Source of the DNA: Persicaria tinctoria
Lineage: Eukaryota > Streptophyta > Magnoliopsida > Caryophyllales > Polygonaceae
Length of the DNA stretch: 64,000 nt
Direction: 5' to 3'
Assembly: GCA_037127255.1 (NCBI GenBank)
Contig: JBANSL010000001.1
Span: 32,452,001-32,516,000 of the forward strand
Below, piece after piece: positions 32,480 through 44,480 of this stretch; position 1 is the first letter of the stretch, and each line of letters opens with the position of its first letter. Under the pieces are notes generated by a model. It saw only the letters and a list, made by a program, of their open reading frames with translations, searched no databases and was not told the origin of the DNA. The translations under genes and the position numbers were made by a program.

Positions 32480-34850
32480 GGAAAATCTAGAAATGCTTGT
32501 TGTCGCTCAGGTGTGGCCTCCTATTCATGCTCTTCGTGGGTCTTTTCTTTAAGAGATTCCCTAGCCCTTACTTCAATTTCCAATACTCGGTTATGACCCT
32601 TTCTTAACGAGGATAACTAAAAGACCCTACTTCCGGCCTGCTGTCCTTGTGCTTCACCCACCTTCCCATCAGCGCATGGAAATTTGACGCTAAAATGATA
32701 TATGGAGCATGCTATTTGGAATTTGAATATATTTACCCGGCACATAATAGCGTTGTAGACGGATGGTAGTCGGACCACGGTGAACTCAATCATATGGGTT
32801 CTTCTATTTGGTGCATTGCCCAGCGCCAGGGCTAACTCAATTGTTCCCGCTACCTCAACGTCGACTCCGGAAAAAGAAACTATTTTTCCGAGTAGCGACG
32901 TAGGGCGCTTTCGGCGACCCCGAGTTGTTCAAAAGCCTCCCAGTAAAGGAAATCTACAGACGAACCCGTATCTATCATGACCCTTTTAACGATTTTGGTT
33001 CCTATCTGTACATGGATGACCATAGGGTCTGAGTGCGGCATTATGAGATCGCGAGCATCGCTGGTGTCGGATACAGAAAAACTTAGTGTAGCGGGATGCT
33101 TGCTTGATGCTGGCCTCCGAAGGGGGGCGTTTGGCTTCTCTTTCGTAAATTTTTCTCTCCTGATTGCTGGTGCCCGATTTCGCAGGTCCTCCCGCGATGG
33201 TGTTGATGCACCCATCCGGAGGAGGAGGTTTTAGGAGATCCCAGTTGGAATGCTCAGGTCGATTAGATAAGGACCTTGCTGAAAAGGCATCCCTTGTGTC
33301 CCTGGGAGGAGGTCGGTATCCTTCTCCTCTTGCGTCGTTTATTCCTCCCCTGTTCTGGGGGTGAGTTCCCCTGCCTCTTCCCCTTGTTGCACACTGGGGG
33401 TTGTAGGGTCTTGGTAGGGCATTAGGCGGCTTATATTGTCGGGGAGGGATCTCGGGAGTACGGTGTTGCTCTGGCCCTGTTACTGGATTATCAAGATTCA
33501 CTAGTGGGGCGCAAATTTGAAGGGGTGTCTCTTTTTGGGGAAGAGCTGGTGGGGTCCCATAGACCGGGGGCAAGATATAGTCTGGATGAGCCATCATTAC
33601 GTTTGTTGGCGCCCCTAGCGGATTTGGTCCCGATCTCTGGTTGTATTGGACCTCTTGGATGAGAGGGTGTGGTGGGATGACCGGATATTGCTATGGAGGA
33701 TTAACAGGTTGCTGATCCCCGAAGCTTTGCCTTCCCTGTCGCTTGTTCGATGGCCGGTGGTAGGATGGCGGACGGAACAAAGGCTTATATTCGGTAGGTC
33801 GCGAGTTGGAGTTCGCGGCCTCCATAGCATGGATCTGCTTGGTAACGAGTTTTCTCAAAACGTTGTAGTTAGCCGGTTCTTTTCGGAATAGGCAAATTTT
33901 GAAATCCCCTTCAGCCAGATTTCCCATTAGTATCGTGCTTGCGGACTCTTGGTTGAACCTCGGAATATGTACCACCATATTGGTGAATCTGCTGAAAAAA
34001 TTCCCAGGGACTCGTTCGCGCCTTGTTTGATGGAATTGAGGTCCAGAATGGTTCTCTTTCTCGTGCGGGCGCTTCCAAAATGGGCGACGAATGTTCCTGA
34101 CAATTGTGCAAAGTTGCTGTTGGATGACCGAGCGAGGTTTGTGAACCATGTTAAAGCGACCTCGCTCAGCGTGGATGGAAACGATCGGCAAAACATAGCG
34201 TCGTTGTCCTCATTCATTCCCATTGCTATAGTGAATTGGTTGAAGTGATCGTTGGGATCGGTATCTCTTTTCTATTTGGTGATAGAGATATCCCTCCATC
34301 TCTTGTGGACGGGTGCCTCACATATTTGTCTGCAAAAATCCGAGGGGAAAGTCGGTTCACCTTTGAGAGTTGGCTCGGGTACTTCAGGGGAGTTTGATCG
34401 TGAAGAGACATTCTGGGGCCTGCCTGAACGGTTGACCCCGTTGTTATTCTCGGTGCGCTCGGGATTGGGGTTGAGGGGGCCACCAGCAGGGTTGGGAAAA
34501 TGGTTGACCGTTATGGGCACCGGTCCTTGTTGTTGAAAGTAGGCATATTCGTCGTGCTGGAGCGGTACCCTGTTCGCTTGCTGGAAAGGCATGCCGTTTT
34601 CCTGTTGGTTAAGGTACATGCTTTGCAGGTAGCTTCCTGCGAAGAATTGGTACGGGGGGCAGCCACCCCACATCCCGTAGGGGGCAAACGGAGGGGGGTT
34701 CGTAGTGTCCCACGTTGCTTGTTGGGGAGCACCTTCGTTGTCGTTGTGTAGGGCCTCCTCATTAGGGATAGCGTTGAGGTTAATTCCATTCGTCTCCTCG
34801 TGGTCATGGTGTTGTTGCCCAAACTCTTCTCCAAAGAGGGTGAAGTTCAT
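32480..34850 (-). pseudogene. RT-M gag and protease region, no pol
   Basis: Gag starts at the ATG at 34850 (MNFTLFGEEFGQQHH) and contains a Gln/Pro-rich N-terminal region. A retrotransposon gag domain follows after a TAG (DTDPNDHFNQF, SFPSTLSEVALTWFTNLARS, FGSARTRKRT). A basic Arg/Gly-rich tail (ATRGRGRGTHPQNRGG) and the hinge INTIAGGPAKSG come next. The protease active site VMIDTGSSVDFLY is near 32970-33010. Frameshifts break the frame several times. Homology with RT-P continues past the protease to about 32495 and then jumps to sequence lying after RT-P integrase, so the reverse transcriptase, RNase H and integrase are deleted. Confidence 0.75.
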
Positions 34851-35016
34851 GGTTCTTGCAATAAAAAACATTAGTCCAAAAATAAGAAAGATCAACGCGA
34901 TTATCAATTCATGCATGCATTTATTTATATAGGATAAAGTGGTTAAGAAATAAAAGAAGTGGAAAAGACAGTAATGTAGAGAAGCGTATTGCTACGCGGA
35001 ACCTCTCGTCGTGAAA

Positions 35017-35037
35017 GGTTCCCACAGATGTCGCCAA
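35017..35037 (-). other. RT-M primer-binding site
   Basis: TTGGCGACATCTGTGGGAACC on the minus strand, immediately next to the 5' LTR. RT-P has TTGGCGCCGTGTGTGGGAACC at the same place, so this copy carries changes in the first eight bases that pair with the tRNA 3' end. Confidence 0.75.
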
Positions 35038-35773
35038 TGAAGCGTTCGTGAGATTTCGCCTATATTTATTACCTCGTTTATGATGACAAAATACTTTTTA
35101 GAATACCTGCAAGCCTTAGCTTGATAGAGCGAGGATCAGATTGTAAGCTTATTGGTCCAAGCGATGAGGGTTATGAGTTTGACTCGCGATGAGTTGTGCT
35201 TTACTGCTCAATTGTCGTCCGCGGTGGAAGTTTGGCGAGGTTGTTATCTCTAGGAACGTTCTTTTCCGACCGAGGATCTCTAGAACTCAACTCCGGGGGT
35301 TTTAAGTCCGAGAGGTAGTTAGAGCTCTTATGCCTTTCTTATGTTCGGAATCAGATCCTTTTCTTTGTGGACGGATGGGGGTATTTATAGGGGAACCAAG
35401 CGAGCAGCTGGATGGCAACCTCGTGGTTCTATGTAGGACACGTGTAGCGCAAGCCCACATGCTTAGGGGCATAGGCAACACACGTGGAGCCATCAGAGTC
35501 GAGGTGCTTGAGCCAGCGAGCTGCTTGCTAGGTCTTTGGAAGCTGATCGAAGTACAAGGGAGAAACAACTCTCATTCCTACGCTGGTTTTGAGTCGCGAA
35601 GGAGGTAAATGTTAATAGATGTAGGGAGCGCTTGGCCTAGTTCTCTGGGTCTAGTTGGATACTTTGCTCGCGATGCGTTAATGGTGGGACCAACCGTCAC
35701 TTTGCGTTGGGTGACTCATTTATGATGTAATATCATGTATTCATTATATAGCCTATATTTCATGGCATCATCA
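35038..35773 (-). repeat. RT-M 5' LTR
   Basis: 736 bp, pairs with 20276-21001. TATAAATA lies near 35375-35382 on the minus strand (promoter of the element). It is followed by the right ctaac duplication at 35774-35778. Confidence 0.85.
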
Positions 35774-35778
35774 CTAAC

Positions 35779-36437
35779 TATCCAAATTGCACTTCAATTT
35801 GAAAATCTAACCCTATAACTTTCAAGTATTTCAAACTGATTTGAGAATCAAATTGAGTTGAAAATGAAATTGAATTGAAAATGTAACCATATAGCTTTCA
35901 AATAGTTCAATAGGAATTGGGAAATGTACCTTTGATTCTTTGAATCGGAACTCAAGAGAAGAGGTTAAACCGAGCCACCGAGGTCGAAGATAGTTCGAAG
36001 TCTGAACCTGGCACTGAAGTACTGGACTGCGGAAGCCGGAAGGGGCGGTGGCCGGTGGAGCTCGCCGAACGACGAGAGAAGGCCTCCGGCCTCTGGTCCT
36101 GCAATCTGGATGGTCTGGTCGCAGCTCGCACTCGTAGGTCGCCTCCTGACTTCCTGAGTCCTGAGTCGGGCGGCGTCTAAAAGAAAAAAAAAAATCGAAC
36201 AAATAAGAGAGAATAAGATAGGGTTTTAAAATGTTGTGAAATAAAAGTGTAAAAATGTGAGGCTCGAACCCACAACCTCCTTAACTCTACGTGAATCTCT
36301 GCACTTCTGCTTTACCAATTGAGTCACTCGATCATCTTGCTTTGTTATGCAAGCTTTATCGCTTTATTATCAAATTAAACATGGAAATATAAAAAAACAT
36401 TGTTTTTTTTCCAGGGGGTGCTCCAGCTCTGCCACTG
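35779..36437 (-). mobile_element. 5' part of the hAT element split by RT-M
   Basis: When RT-M is removed, this joins 20275 and supplies the leader of the hAT transposase. Its right edge, read on the minus strand, is CAGTGGCAGAGCTGGAGCAC, which fits the CAGTGGCGGAGC-type terminal inverted repeats of plant hATs. The following gcactgca (36438-36445) would be the 8-bp duplication. The other terminus is not found near 19300, so the element is truncated there. The region carries no clear coding exon. Confidence 0.5.
36255..36335 (-). repeat. tRNA-like (SINE-type) segment
   Basis: On the minus strand it has an A-box-like TGACTCAATTGGTAAAGC and a B-box-like GGTTCGAGCC about 40 bases apart, as in tRNA-derived SINE heads. 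It does not fold into a normal tRNA with an anticodon stem, so it is not called a tRNA gene. Confidence 0.4.
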
Positions 36438-36943
36438 GCACTGCAGACCCACTCGAATTTCTCGTGATGAGTAAATGCAAGCCAGTGAAACAGTTCCTAG
36501 GATTCTATGATCCAAAATATGGTAAATGATTTATTTCGTATGAAAATAGCCGTGTGCAGTAGAATTATTGCACATAAATATATTAATTAGGATGGGTAGA
36601 ATCGTAATAGAACCGGTAACATCATAATATTTATGGCCCAAGGATTCTAGGGAAATTACACATGTACTTTATTTTCTTTAATTTTGGATTGTTTTTTTGG
36701 AGGATGGGGGTTGTTAAGTGTCTAATTAGGGTTGGGAGCGGGCTAGATGTCGAAGGGCAGTTGGAAGAAAGTCAAACGTTTGAGACCTAGTGCAACATTT
36801 GTTTCTAATTCAAATAGGTTTTTTTAGGGGATTGGATTGAATATTGTTTTCGCCGAGTCACTAAAAATAAAAGGTAAATTTGTCGTTGTTACTACGTCTT
36901 AAAAAAATTATCGAGTTATGAATGGATTCATCATCATGGATAT

Positions 36944-38523
36944 TTTTTTTCTGATTAGGAAAAAATTCGAGCTCAGACAAACCTGATACTCGAGAGGCCG
37001 ATGAATTGGCAGACAGACTAGCCGTCAACAAACAACATACTACAGATTACAGGCACAAATAAACACAGATGAAAGAAAAAGCCCAAACAACCCGAAAGAG
37101 TCGTCTGTCAGCATAAAAGATGAGGGAGATCCAAGGCGGGCCACGAATGCCGAGAACACGGGGGAGTGCAATGACTCTCATAGCGACCCAACGCCGAGAT
37201 GGCAGAGAACAGTAACCCACTATCGGAAAGGGCAAAACCAGAGAAAGTGTGGATCACCGACGTTGCCCCCACTTAGATGAAGGATCTTCGAAGACCACGA
37301 ACACAACCACGATCCTCTCGATCATACTAGCAGCCCGATACTGCAACCCACCTCAAAACTAAACGCCACCACACCAAAGCAACGACCCGACGCCAAACGA
37401 ACGAACAAAAACGGATCAATAAAGGGAAATAAAGCATCTAACAAAAATTTATGTGCAACTTATTCCTAAGATTATGTATATAATTTAGTACAATTAATAT
37501 GATTTAGATTTAACTCTTTTATTTATTTATTCATTCTATGGGATCCACCCATCGGGCCAACTTTGGGCCCAAATCACAGGAAGCTAGGGTTGACAGCAAA
37601 ACCCACACGTCAGGGCAAAGGCAAGAAGCAATAGCCGCCGACGATGATCGCACCGATGTCCACAACCCCGACGGCGGGCGACCACCACCCACGAGAGGGA
37701 AGAGGGGTCAAGACACCAGAGATAGAGGGAGCAAAGTCGGCGCTGCCGAAGCCAGGGATAGCCCACCACGATAGCAGAGGGGAAGGCACCAGGAGCGAGA
37801 CGTAGGGAGAGAAAGAGCAAGGTTCGTCGGGAGAGACCTTGAATCCGAGATCAATCAGACCAGAGGAGGAGTGAACCGAGCGAGTTCCTTCACGAAGAAG
37901 TCGGAGAGGTGATAGACGATGATGGAGTGAGCAGTGAGCCACAGGAATGACGGAAAAGGACGCACCATTCGGGCGCGAATGTACCAACCTCTGAAGAGGA
38001 GATTAGCCTCTGACGAGGAACACCTCAGTCGAGAAGTAAGACTCGACCTCCCGGAGAAGAAGGGGCATGAACCGCCCGAGACAAGAGCCACCAGACAGAG
38101 ACCGGAGTCAAAGTCGACAGCCACCGGACCGGGTAGAGACAAAACCCACCGATAGGCGCCCAAGAAATTAAAAGGCATAGAAGCCTAATTTCGACGAGGT
38201 TGGAAAGGGAGATTAGATCCACTTCAAAAAACAACCAAAGCCCCATGAAATCAGAGCTAAAATATTGAAGAAGGTGGGTTACGAAACAAAAGAGGTTCAA
38301 ACTCCATGACGTAGATTTACATCTCGTGAACCATACAAGGCGGATCGAAGGTTGAAACCCCGAAGGGAGTAACAACCCCCAACCACAATGGCTCCCGGAG
38401 GAGATTTAAGCTCCCAGAGGGGGTGATTTCTTCTCCCGGGGAAGGTGGTGTTCCTACAGGAAGAGGGAGGAGGAGCTCTCCTTTTGGGATTGGTGTAATG
38501 GTGTCCCCGCACAATCGATCGGC
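36944..38523 (-). mobile_element. Retroposon insertion with 16-bp target duplication
   Basis: Flanked by perfect copies of tcatcatcatggatat at 36928-36943 and 38524-38539. The left end begins with T7, that is a short poly(A) tail on the minus strand. This is the signature of target-primed reverse transcription (LINE machinery). The 1.58 kb interior is GC-rich, with short minus-strand ORFs (for example MMMSRSIVRGHHYTN from 38533, which begins in the flank). It has no reverse transcriptase, so it is an internally deleted LINE or a transcript moved in trans. The same insertion is present in copy 2 (39885-41464). Confidence 0.65.
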
Positions 38524-38751
38524 TCATCATCATGGATATGCTTCTTGAGGTGGTTGATATTTTTTACACATTTGATAATTATAAAATATAATTAAATGGA
38601 TAATTTCATTAATTTATTTGATTAAGTTGAATTTTAAGATTCTACAATCCATTTCTATTAACCCTTATCAATTCGATCTATAATCCCAATTCTAACAACA
38701 TTGGGTGAGAGATGAATGGGTCGGGTGATTTGGGCAAATGAGGGCTAGGAC

Positions 38752-39480
38752 TGACGATGGCATAGAAAATAGGCTATATAATAAACAAGAAATATGACGT
38801 CCTAAATGTGTCACCCAACGCAAGAGGATGGTCGGTCCCACCATTGGTACTACGCGAGCAAAGTATCTAATCGAGTCCGAAGGAATAGGCTTAGTATCCC
38901 GAGGAATATTAACCTTCGTTTCCCTCGCGACTCAAAACCAGTATAAGAATCAGAGTAAACTCTCCAAAATATCTTGTACGCCTCCGAGGTCCTAGCAAGC
39001 AGCTCGCTGGCTCAAGTACCTCGCCTCTAATGGCGACACGTGTATTGCATATGCCCCTAAGCGTGTGCGCATGCGCTAGACGTGTCCTACATAGAACCAC
39101 GAGGGTGCCAGCCAGCTGCTCGCTTGGTTTCCCTATAAATACCCCCCTTCGATCTCAGAATCAGGGATCCGATCCTGAAGATAGAAAAGCATAAGAGCTC
39201 TAATCATCCCCCGGACTCAAAACCCCCGGAGTTAAGTTCTAAAGATCTTCGGTCACAGAAGAACGTTTCTTGGGATAACAACCCCGTCGAACTTCCTCTG
39301 CAGACGATGGTTGAATAGTGACATAATTAATCGCGAGTCAAACTCATAACCCTCATCGCTTGGACTAATAAGCATACAATCTGATCATCGTCCCATCTGG
39401 CTAAGACTTTCAGGTATTTTAAAGCAATATGTCGTCACGAGTGAGGTAATAAGTATAGGCGAAACCCCATGAACGCTTCA
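38752..39480 (+). repeat. RT-P LTR within duplication copy 1
   Basis: 729 bp, TGACGATGGC...TGAACGCTTCA, with TATAAATA at 39134-39141 and the primer site at 39481-39501. It is identical to 41693-42421 except for one base. It is not a partner LTR produced by transposition: it is followed by primer site and leader and is embedded in the tandem duplication. Confidence 0.85.
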
Positions 39481-39534
39481 TTGGCGCCGTGTGTGGGAAC
39501 CTTTTACGACGAGAGGTTCCGCGTTGCAATACGC

Positions 39535-42475
39535 GGGTAGAATCGTAATAGAACCGGTAACATCATAATATTTATGGCCCAAGGATTCTAGGGAAATTAC
39601 ACATGTACTTTATTTTCTTTAATTTTGGATTGTTTTTTTGGAGGATGGGGGTTGTTAAGTGTCTAATTAGGGTTGGGAGCGGGCTAGATGTCGAAGGGCA
39701 GTTGGAAGAAAGTCAAACGTTTGAGACCTAGTGCAACATTTGTTTCTAATTCAAATAGGTTTTTTTAGGGGATTGGATTGAATATTGTTTTCGCCGAGTC
39801 ACTAAAAATAAAAGGTAAATTTGTCGTTGTTACTACGTCTTAAAAAAATTATCGAGTTATGAATGGATTCATCATCATGGATATTTTTTTTCTGATTAGG
39901 AAAAAATTCGAGCTCAGACAAACCTGATACTCGAGAGGCCGATGAATTGGCAGACAGACTAGCCGTCAACAAACAACATACTACAGATTACAGGCACAAA
40001 TAAATACAGATGAAAGAAAAAGCCCAAACAACCCGAAAGAGTCGTCTGTCAGCATAAAAGATGAGGGAGATCCAAGGCGGGCCACGAATGCCGAGAACAC
40101 GGGGGAGTGCAATGACTCTCATAGCGACCCAACGCCGAGATGGCAGAGAACAGTAACCCACTATCGGAAAGGGCAAAACCAGAGAAAGTGTGGATCACCG
40201 ACGTTGCCCCCACTTAGATGAAGGATCTTCGAAGACCACGAACACAACCACGATCCTCTCGATCATACTAGCAGCCCGATACTGCAACCCACCTCAAAAC
40301 TAAACGCCACCACACCAAAGCAACGACCCGACGCCAAACGAACGAACAAAAACGGATCAATAAAGGGAAATAAAGCATCTAACAAAAATTTATGTGCAAC
40401 TTATTCCTAAGATTATGTATATAATTTAGTACAATTAATATGATTTAGATTTAACTCTTTTATTTATTTATTCATTCTATGGGATCCACCCATCGGGCCA
40501 ACTTTGGGCCCAAATCACAGGAAGCTAGGGTTGACAGCAAAACCCACACGTCAGGGCAAAGGCAAGAAGCAATAGCCGCCGACGATGATCGCACCGATGT
40601 CCACAACCCCGACGGCGGGCGACCACCACCCACGAGAGGGAAGAGGGGTCAAGACACCAGAGATAGAGGGAGCAAAGTCGGCGCTGCCGAAGCCAGGGAT
40701 AGCCCACCACGATAGCAGAGGGGAAGGCACCAGGAGCGAGACGTAGGGAGAGAAAGAGCAAGGTTCGTCGGGAGAGACCTTGAATCCGAGATCAATCAGA
40801 CCAGAGGAGGAGTGAACCGAGCGAGTTCCTTCACGAAGAAGTCGGAGAGGTGATAGACGATGATGGAGTGAGCAGTGAGCCACAGGAATGACGGAAAAGG
40901 ACGCACCATTCGGGCGCGAATGTACCAACCTCTGAAGAGGAGATTAGCCTCTGACGAGGAACACCTCAGTCGAGAAGTAAGACTCGACCTCCCGGAGAAG
41001 AAGGGGCATGAACCGCCCGAGACAAGAGCCACCAGACAGAGACCGGAGTCAAAGTCGACAGCCACCGGACCGGGTAGAGACAAAACCCACCGATAGGCGC
41101 CCAAGAAATTAAAAGGCATAGAAGCCTAATTTCGACGAGGTTGGAAAGGGAGATTAGATCCACTTCAAAAAACAACCAAAGCCCCATGAAATCAGAGCTA
41201 AAATATTGAAGAAGGTGGGTTACGAAACAAAAGAGGTTCAAACTCCATGACGTAGATTTACATCTCGTGAACCATACAAGGCGGATCGAAGGTTGAAACC
41301 CCGAAGGGAGTAACAACCCCCAACCACAATGGCTCCCGGAGGAGATTTAAGCTCCCAGAGGGGGTGATTTCTTCTCCCGGGGAAGGTGGTGTTCCTACAG
41401 GAAGAGGGAGGAGGAGCTCTCCTTTTGGGATTGGTGTAATGGTGTCCCCGCACAATCGATCGGCTCATCATCATGGATATGCTTCTTGAGGTGGTTGATA
41501 TTTTTTACACATTTGATAATTATAAAATATAATTAAATGGATAATTTCATTAATTTATTTGATTAAGTTGAATTTTAAGATTCTACAATCCATTTCTATT
41601 AACCCTTATCAATTCGATCTATAATCCCAATTCTAACAACATTGGGTGAGAGATGAATGGGTCGGGTGATTTGGGCAAATGAGGGCTAGGACTGACGATG
41701 GCATAGAAAATAGGCTATATAATAAACAAGAAATATGACGTCCTAAATGTGTCACCCAACGCAAGAGGATGGTCGGTCCCACCATTGGTACTACGCGAGC
41801 AAAGTATCTAATCGAGTCCGAAGGAATAGGCTTAGTATCCCGAGGAATATTAACCTTCGTTTCCCTCGCGACTCAAAACCAGTATAAGAATCAGAGTAAA
41901 CTCTCCAAAATATCTTGTACGCCTCCGAGGTCCTAGCAAGCAGCTCGCTGGCTCAAGTACCTCGCCTCTAATGGCGACACGTGTATTGCATATGCCCCTA
42001 AGCGTGTGCGCATGCGCTAGACGTGTCCTACATAGAACCACGAGGGTGCCAGCCAGCTGCTCGCTTGGTTTCCCTATAAATACCCCCCTTCGATCTCAGA
42101 ATCAGGGATCCGATCCTGAAGATAGAAAAGCATAAGAGCTCTAATCATCCCCCGGACTCAAAACCCCCGGAGTTAAGTTCTAAAGATCTTCGGTCACAGA
42201 AGAACGTTTCTTGGGATAACAACCCCGTCGAACTTCCTCTGCAGACGATGGTTGAATAGTGACATAATTAATCGCGAGTCAAACTCATAACCCTCATCGC
42301 TTGGACTAATAAGCATACAATCTGATCATCGTCCCATCTGGCTAAGACTTCCAGGTATTTTAAAGCAATATGTCGTCACGAGTGAGGTAATAAGTATAGG
42401 CGAAACCCCATGAACGCTTCATTGGCGCCGTGTGTGGGAACCTTTTACGACGAGAGGTTCCGCGTTGCAATACGC
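39535..42475 (+). repeat. 2,941-bp tandem duplication, copy 2
   Basis: Second copy of 36594-39534, this one continuous with the RT-P internal region on its right side. The retroposon (39885-41464) and LTR (41693-42421) are repeated. Confidence 0.9.
42422..42442 (+). other. RT-P primer-binding site
   Basis: TTGGCGCCGTGTGTGGGAACC directly after the 5' LTR. TGGCGCC pairs with the 3' end of a tRNA ending GGCGCCA; the remainder is typical of Tat-type elements. Confidence 0.75.
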
Positions 42476-42618
42476 TTCTTTACACTACCGTCTTTCCATT
42501 TCTTTTATTGCATCCTTTCTTACCGCTCTATCCATTTTTATTATATATAAATGATATATAAATTGATAATTGGCTTGATTTCCCTTTTTAAGTACTAATG
42601 TTTTTCTTTGCAGGAATC

Positions 42619-44480
42619 ATACACTTTACCCTCTTCGGAGAGGAATTTGAGCACCAGCACCACGACACCGAGGAAACAAACGGCATCAACCTCAACGCCA
42701 TCCCCAACGAGAAATCCCTACACAGCGGCAACGAGGGAGCCCCTCAACAACCGACACGGGATGTGGGGCGGCTACCTCCCGTACCAATTATTCGCGGGGA
42801 GCTACCCGCAAAGCATGTACTTTAACCAACAAGTGAACGGTATGCCTTTCCAACAGGCGAACGGGGTGCCACTCCAACACGACCCCCGTACTTACTGTCA
42901 ACAACAAGGACCAGTGCCCATAACAGTCAACCATTTCCCCAACCACGCTGGTGGCCCTCTCAACCCGGATCCAGAACCCATTGAGAATATCAACAAGGTC
43001 AACCTTTCTGGCAGGGCCCAGAACGTGTCTTCGCGTTCAAACTCTCCTGAAGCACCCGGGCAAACTCGCAAAGGTGAGCCAACCTTTCCCTTGGCTTTTT
43101 GCAAAGAAATACGCGAGGCACCCGTCCCAAAGAGGTGGAGGGACATCTCCATCGCCAAGTAAAAAGGAGACACCGATCCCAACGATTACCTCAACCAATT
43201 CACCACGGCAATGGGAATGAACGAGGACAATGATGCTATGTATTTCCGCTCATTTCCATCCACGCTGAGTGGGGTCGCTTTAACATGGTTCTCGAATCTT
43301 GCCCGATCATCCATAAACAACTTTGCGCAACTATCAGGTACATTCATCGCTCATTTCGGCAGCGCTCGCAAAAGAAAAAGAACCATGTTGGACCTCAATT
43401 CCATTAAGCAAGGCGCGACCGAGTCCTTGGGAAATTTTTTCAACAGATTCACTAATATGTTGGTACAAATCCCGAAGTTCAACCAAGAATCTGCATGCAC
43501 GATACTAATTGGAAATTTGGCCGAATGAGATTTAAAGATTTGCCTATTTCGAAAAGAGCCGGCCAACTACGACGTTCTAAAAAAAACTCGTTACCAAGCA
43601 GATCTACGCAATGGAAGCCGCAGGCTCTAGCTCGCGACCTATCGAGTATAAGCCATTGTTCCATCAACCATCTTACCACCGGCCCCCCAACAAACGACAA
43701 AGGAGAGAAAACTTCGGGGATAAGCAACCTCGTAATCCTTCCTGGAAATATCCGGCCATCCCAACGCGCCCTCTAATTCAAGAAGTACAATACAACCTGA
43801 GATCAGGGTTCGCCTGCGGTCTATGGGATTCCGCCAGCTCTTCCCCAAAAGGATACACCCCTTCAAATTTGCGCCCCACTAGCAAATCCTCGTAATCCAG
43901 TAGCAATACCGCAACAACACCGTCCTCCTGAGGTCCCTCCTCGACCATATAAGCCGCCTAATGCACCACCAAGACCCTACAATCCTCAGTATGCAACTAG
44001 AGGAAGAGGTTGGGGAACTTACCCCCAGAACAAAGGAGGAAGGAACAAAGGCAGAGGAGGAGGGTATCGACCTCCACCCAGGGACACGAGAGATACCTCT
44101 ACAGTAAGGTCCTCGTCCAACCGACCTGAGCACTCCAACCGGGACCACCGGAAGCCTCCTTCTTCGGATGGGTGCATCAACACCATCGCAGGAGGACCCG
44201 CGACATCAGGCACCAACAATCAAGAGAGGAAAAACTATGAGAGGGAAGCTAGATGCCCCCCGTCAGAGGCCATCGTCAAACGAGCATCCACTGTGCACGC
44301 TACACTGAGTTTCTCTGTCTCTAATACCCGTGATGCTCGCGATCTCAGAATGCCTAACTCAGATCCCATGGTCATCATGTACAGATAGGAACCAAGACCG
44401 TCAAGCGGGTCATGATAGATACAAGTTCATTTGTAGACGTCCTCTACTAGGATGCCTTTGAGCAACTCGGGATCGTCACT
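42619..44480 (+). pseudogene. RT-P gag and protease
   Basis: Homologous to RT-M gag, but the start codon is ATA (42619-42621) where RT-M has ATG. A deletion and frameshift near 42755 follow. The gag core is clear: DTDPNDYLNQF, SFPSTLSGVALTWFSNLARS, FGSARKRKRTMLDL, then an Arg/Gly-rich tail and INTIAGGPATSG. An in-frame TAA sits just before KGDTDPND, at the codon where RT-M has TAG. The protease site is IDTSSF instead of RT-M IDTGSS, so the catalytic Gly is lost. Gag packages the RNA and the protease matures the polyprotein. Confidence 0.75.

Larger units (their letters stand above)
20276..35773 (-). mobile_element. RT-M: 15.5 kb pol-less LTR retrotransposon with B3 cargo
   Basis: Outer LTRs at 20276-21001 (3' in element sense) and 35038-35773 (5') are flanked by ctaac duplications. 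In element sense (leftwards): primer site at 35017-35037, gag and protease 34850-32480, a deletion scar where pol should be, the 63-bp repeat array, six B3-like cargo genes, and an antisense Transposase_28-like gene. A foreign solo LTR (21811-23655) interrupts the last part. The family is shared with RT-P at 41693. Lacking reverse transcriptase and integrase, it must have moved with enzymes from a relative such as RT-P. LTRs differ from each other by several per cent by eye. Confidence 0.85.
36594..39534 (+). repeat. 2,941-bp tandem duplication, copy 1
   Basis: Copies 36594-39534 and 39535-42475 lie head to tail. I found only two base differences (C37064/T40005 and T39410/C42351). The unit contains flanking DNA, a retroposon insertion, the RT-P 5' LTR, its primer site and about 33 bases of leader. 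The junction reads acgc|ggg. Either the duplication is very recent or it is an assembly artefact. Confidence 0.9.

Noticed and set aside
31504..32596. Three long ORFs (285, 256 and 224 codons) on both strands over the 63-bp array
   Set aside because: The repeat length is exactly 21 codons, so any stop-free frame stays open through all units. Openness on both strands at once shows it is a period artefact.
36255..36335. True tRNA gene
   Set aside because: A- and B-box-like words are present, but no cloverleaf with an anticodon stem can be drawn by eye. It is better read as SINE-like.
37538..38533. Overlapping ORFs of 65-125 codons repeated at 40479-41474
   Set aside because: They sit inside the retroposon body, are open on both strands because of GC content, and match no family. 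The second set is the tandem duplicate.
38752..42421. 38752-39480 and 41693-42421 as the two LTRs of one inserted element
   Set aside because: Both are followed by the same primer site and leader, and both are preceded by the same flank. They are copies of one 5' LTR within a tandem duplication.
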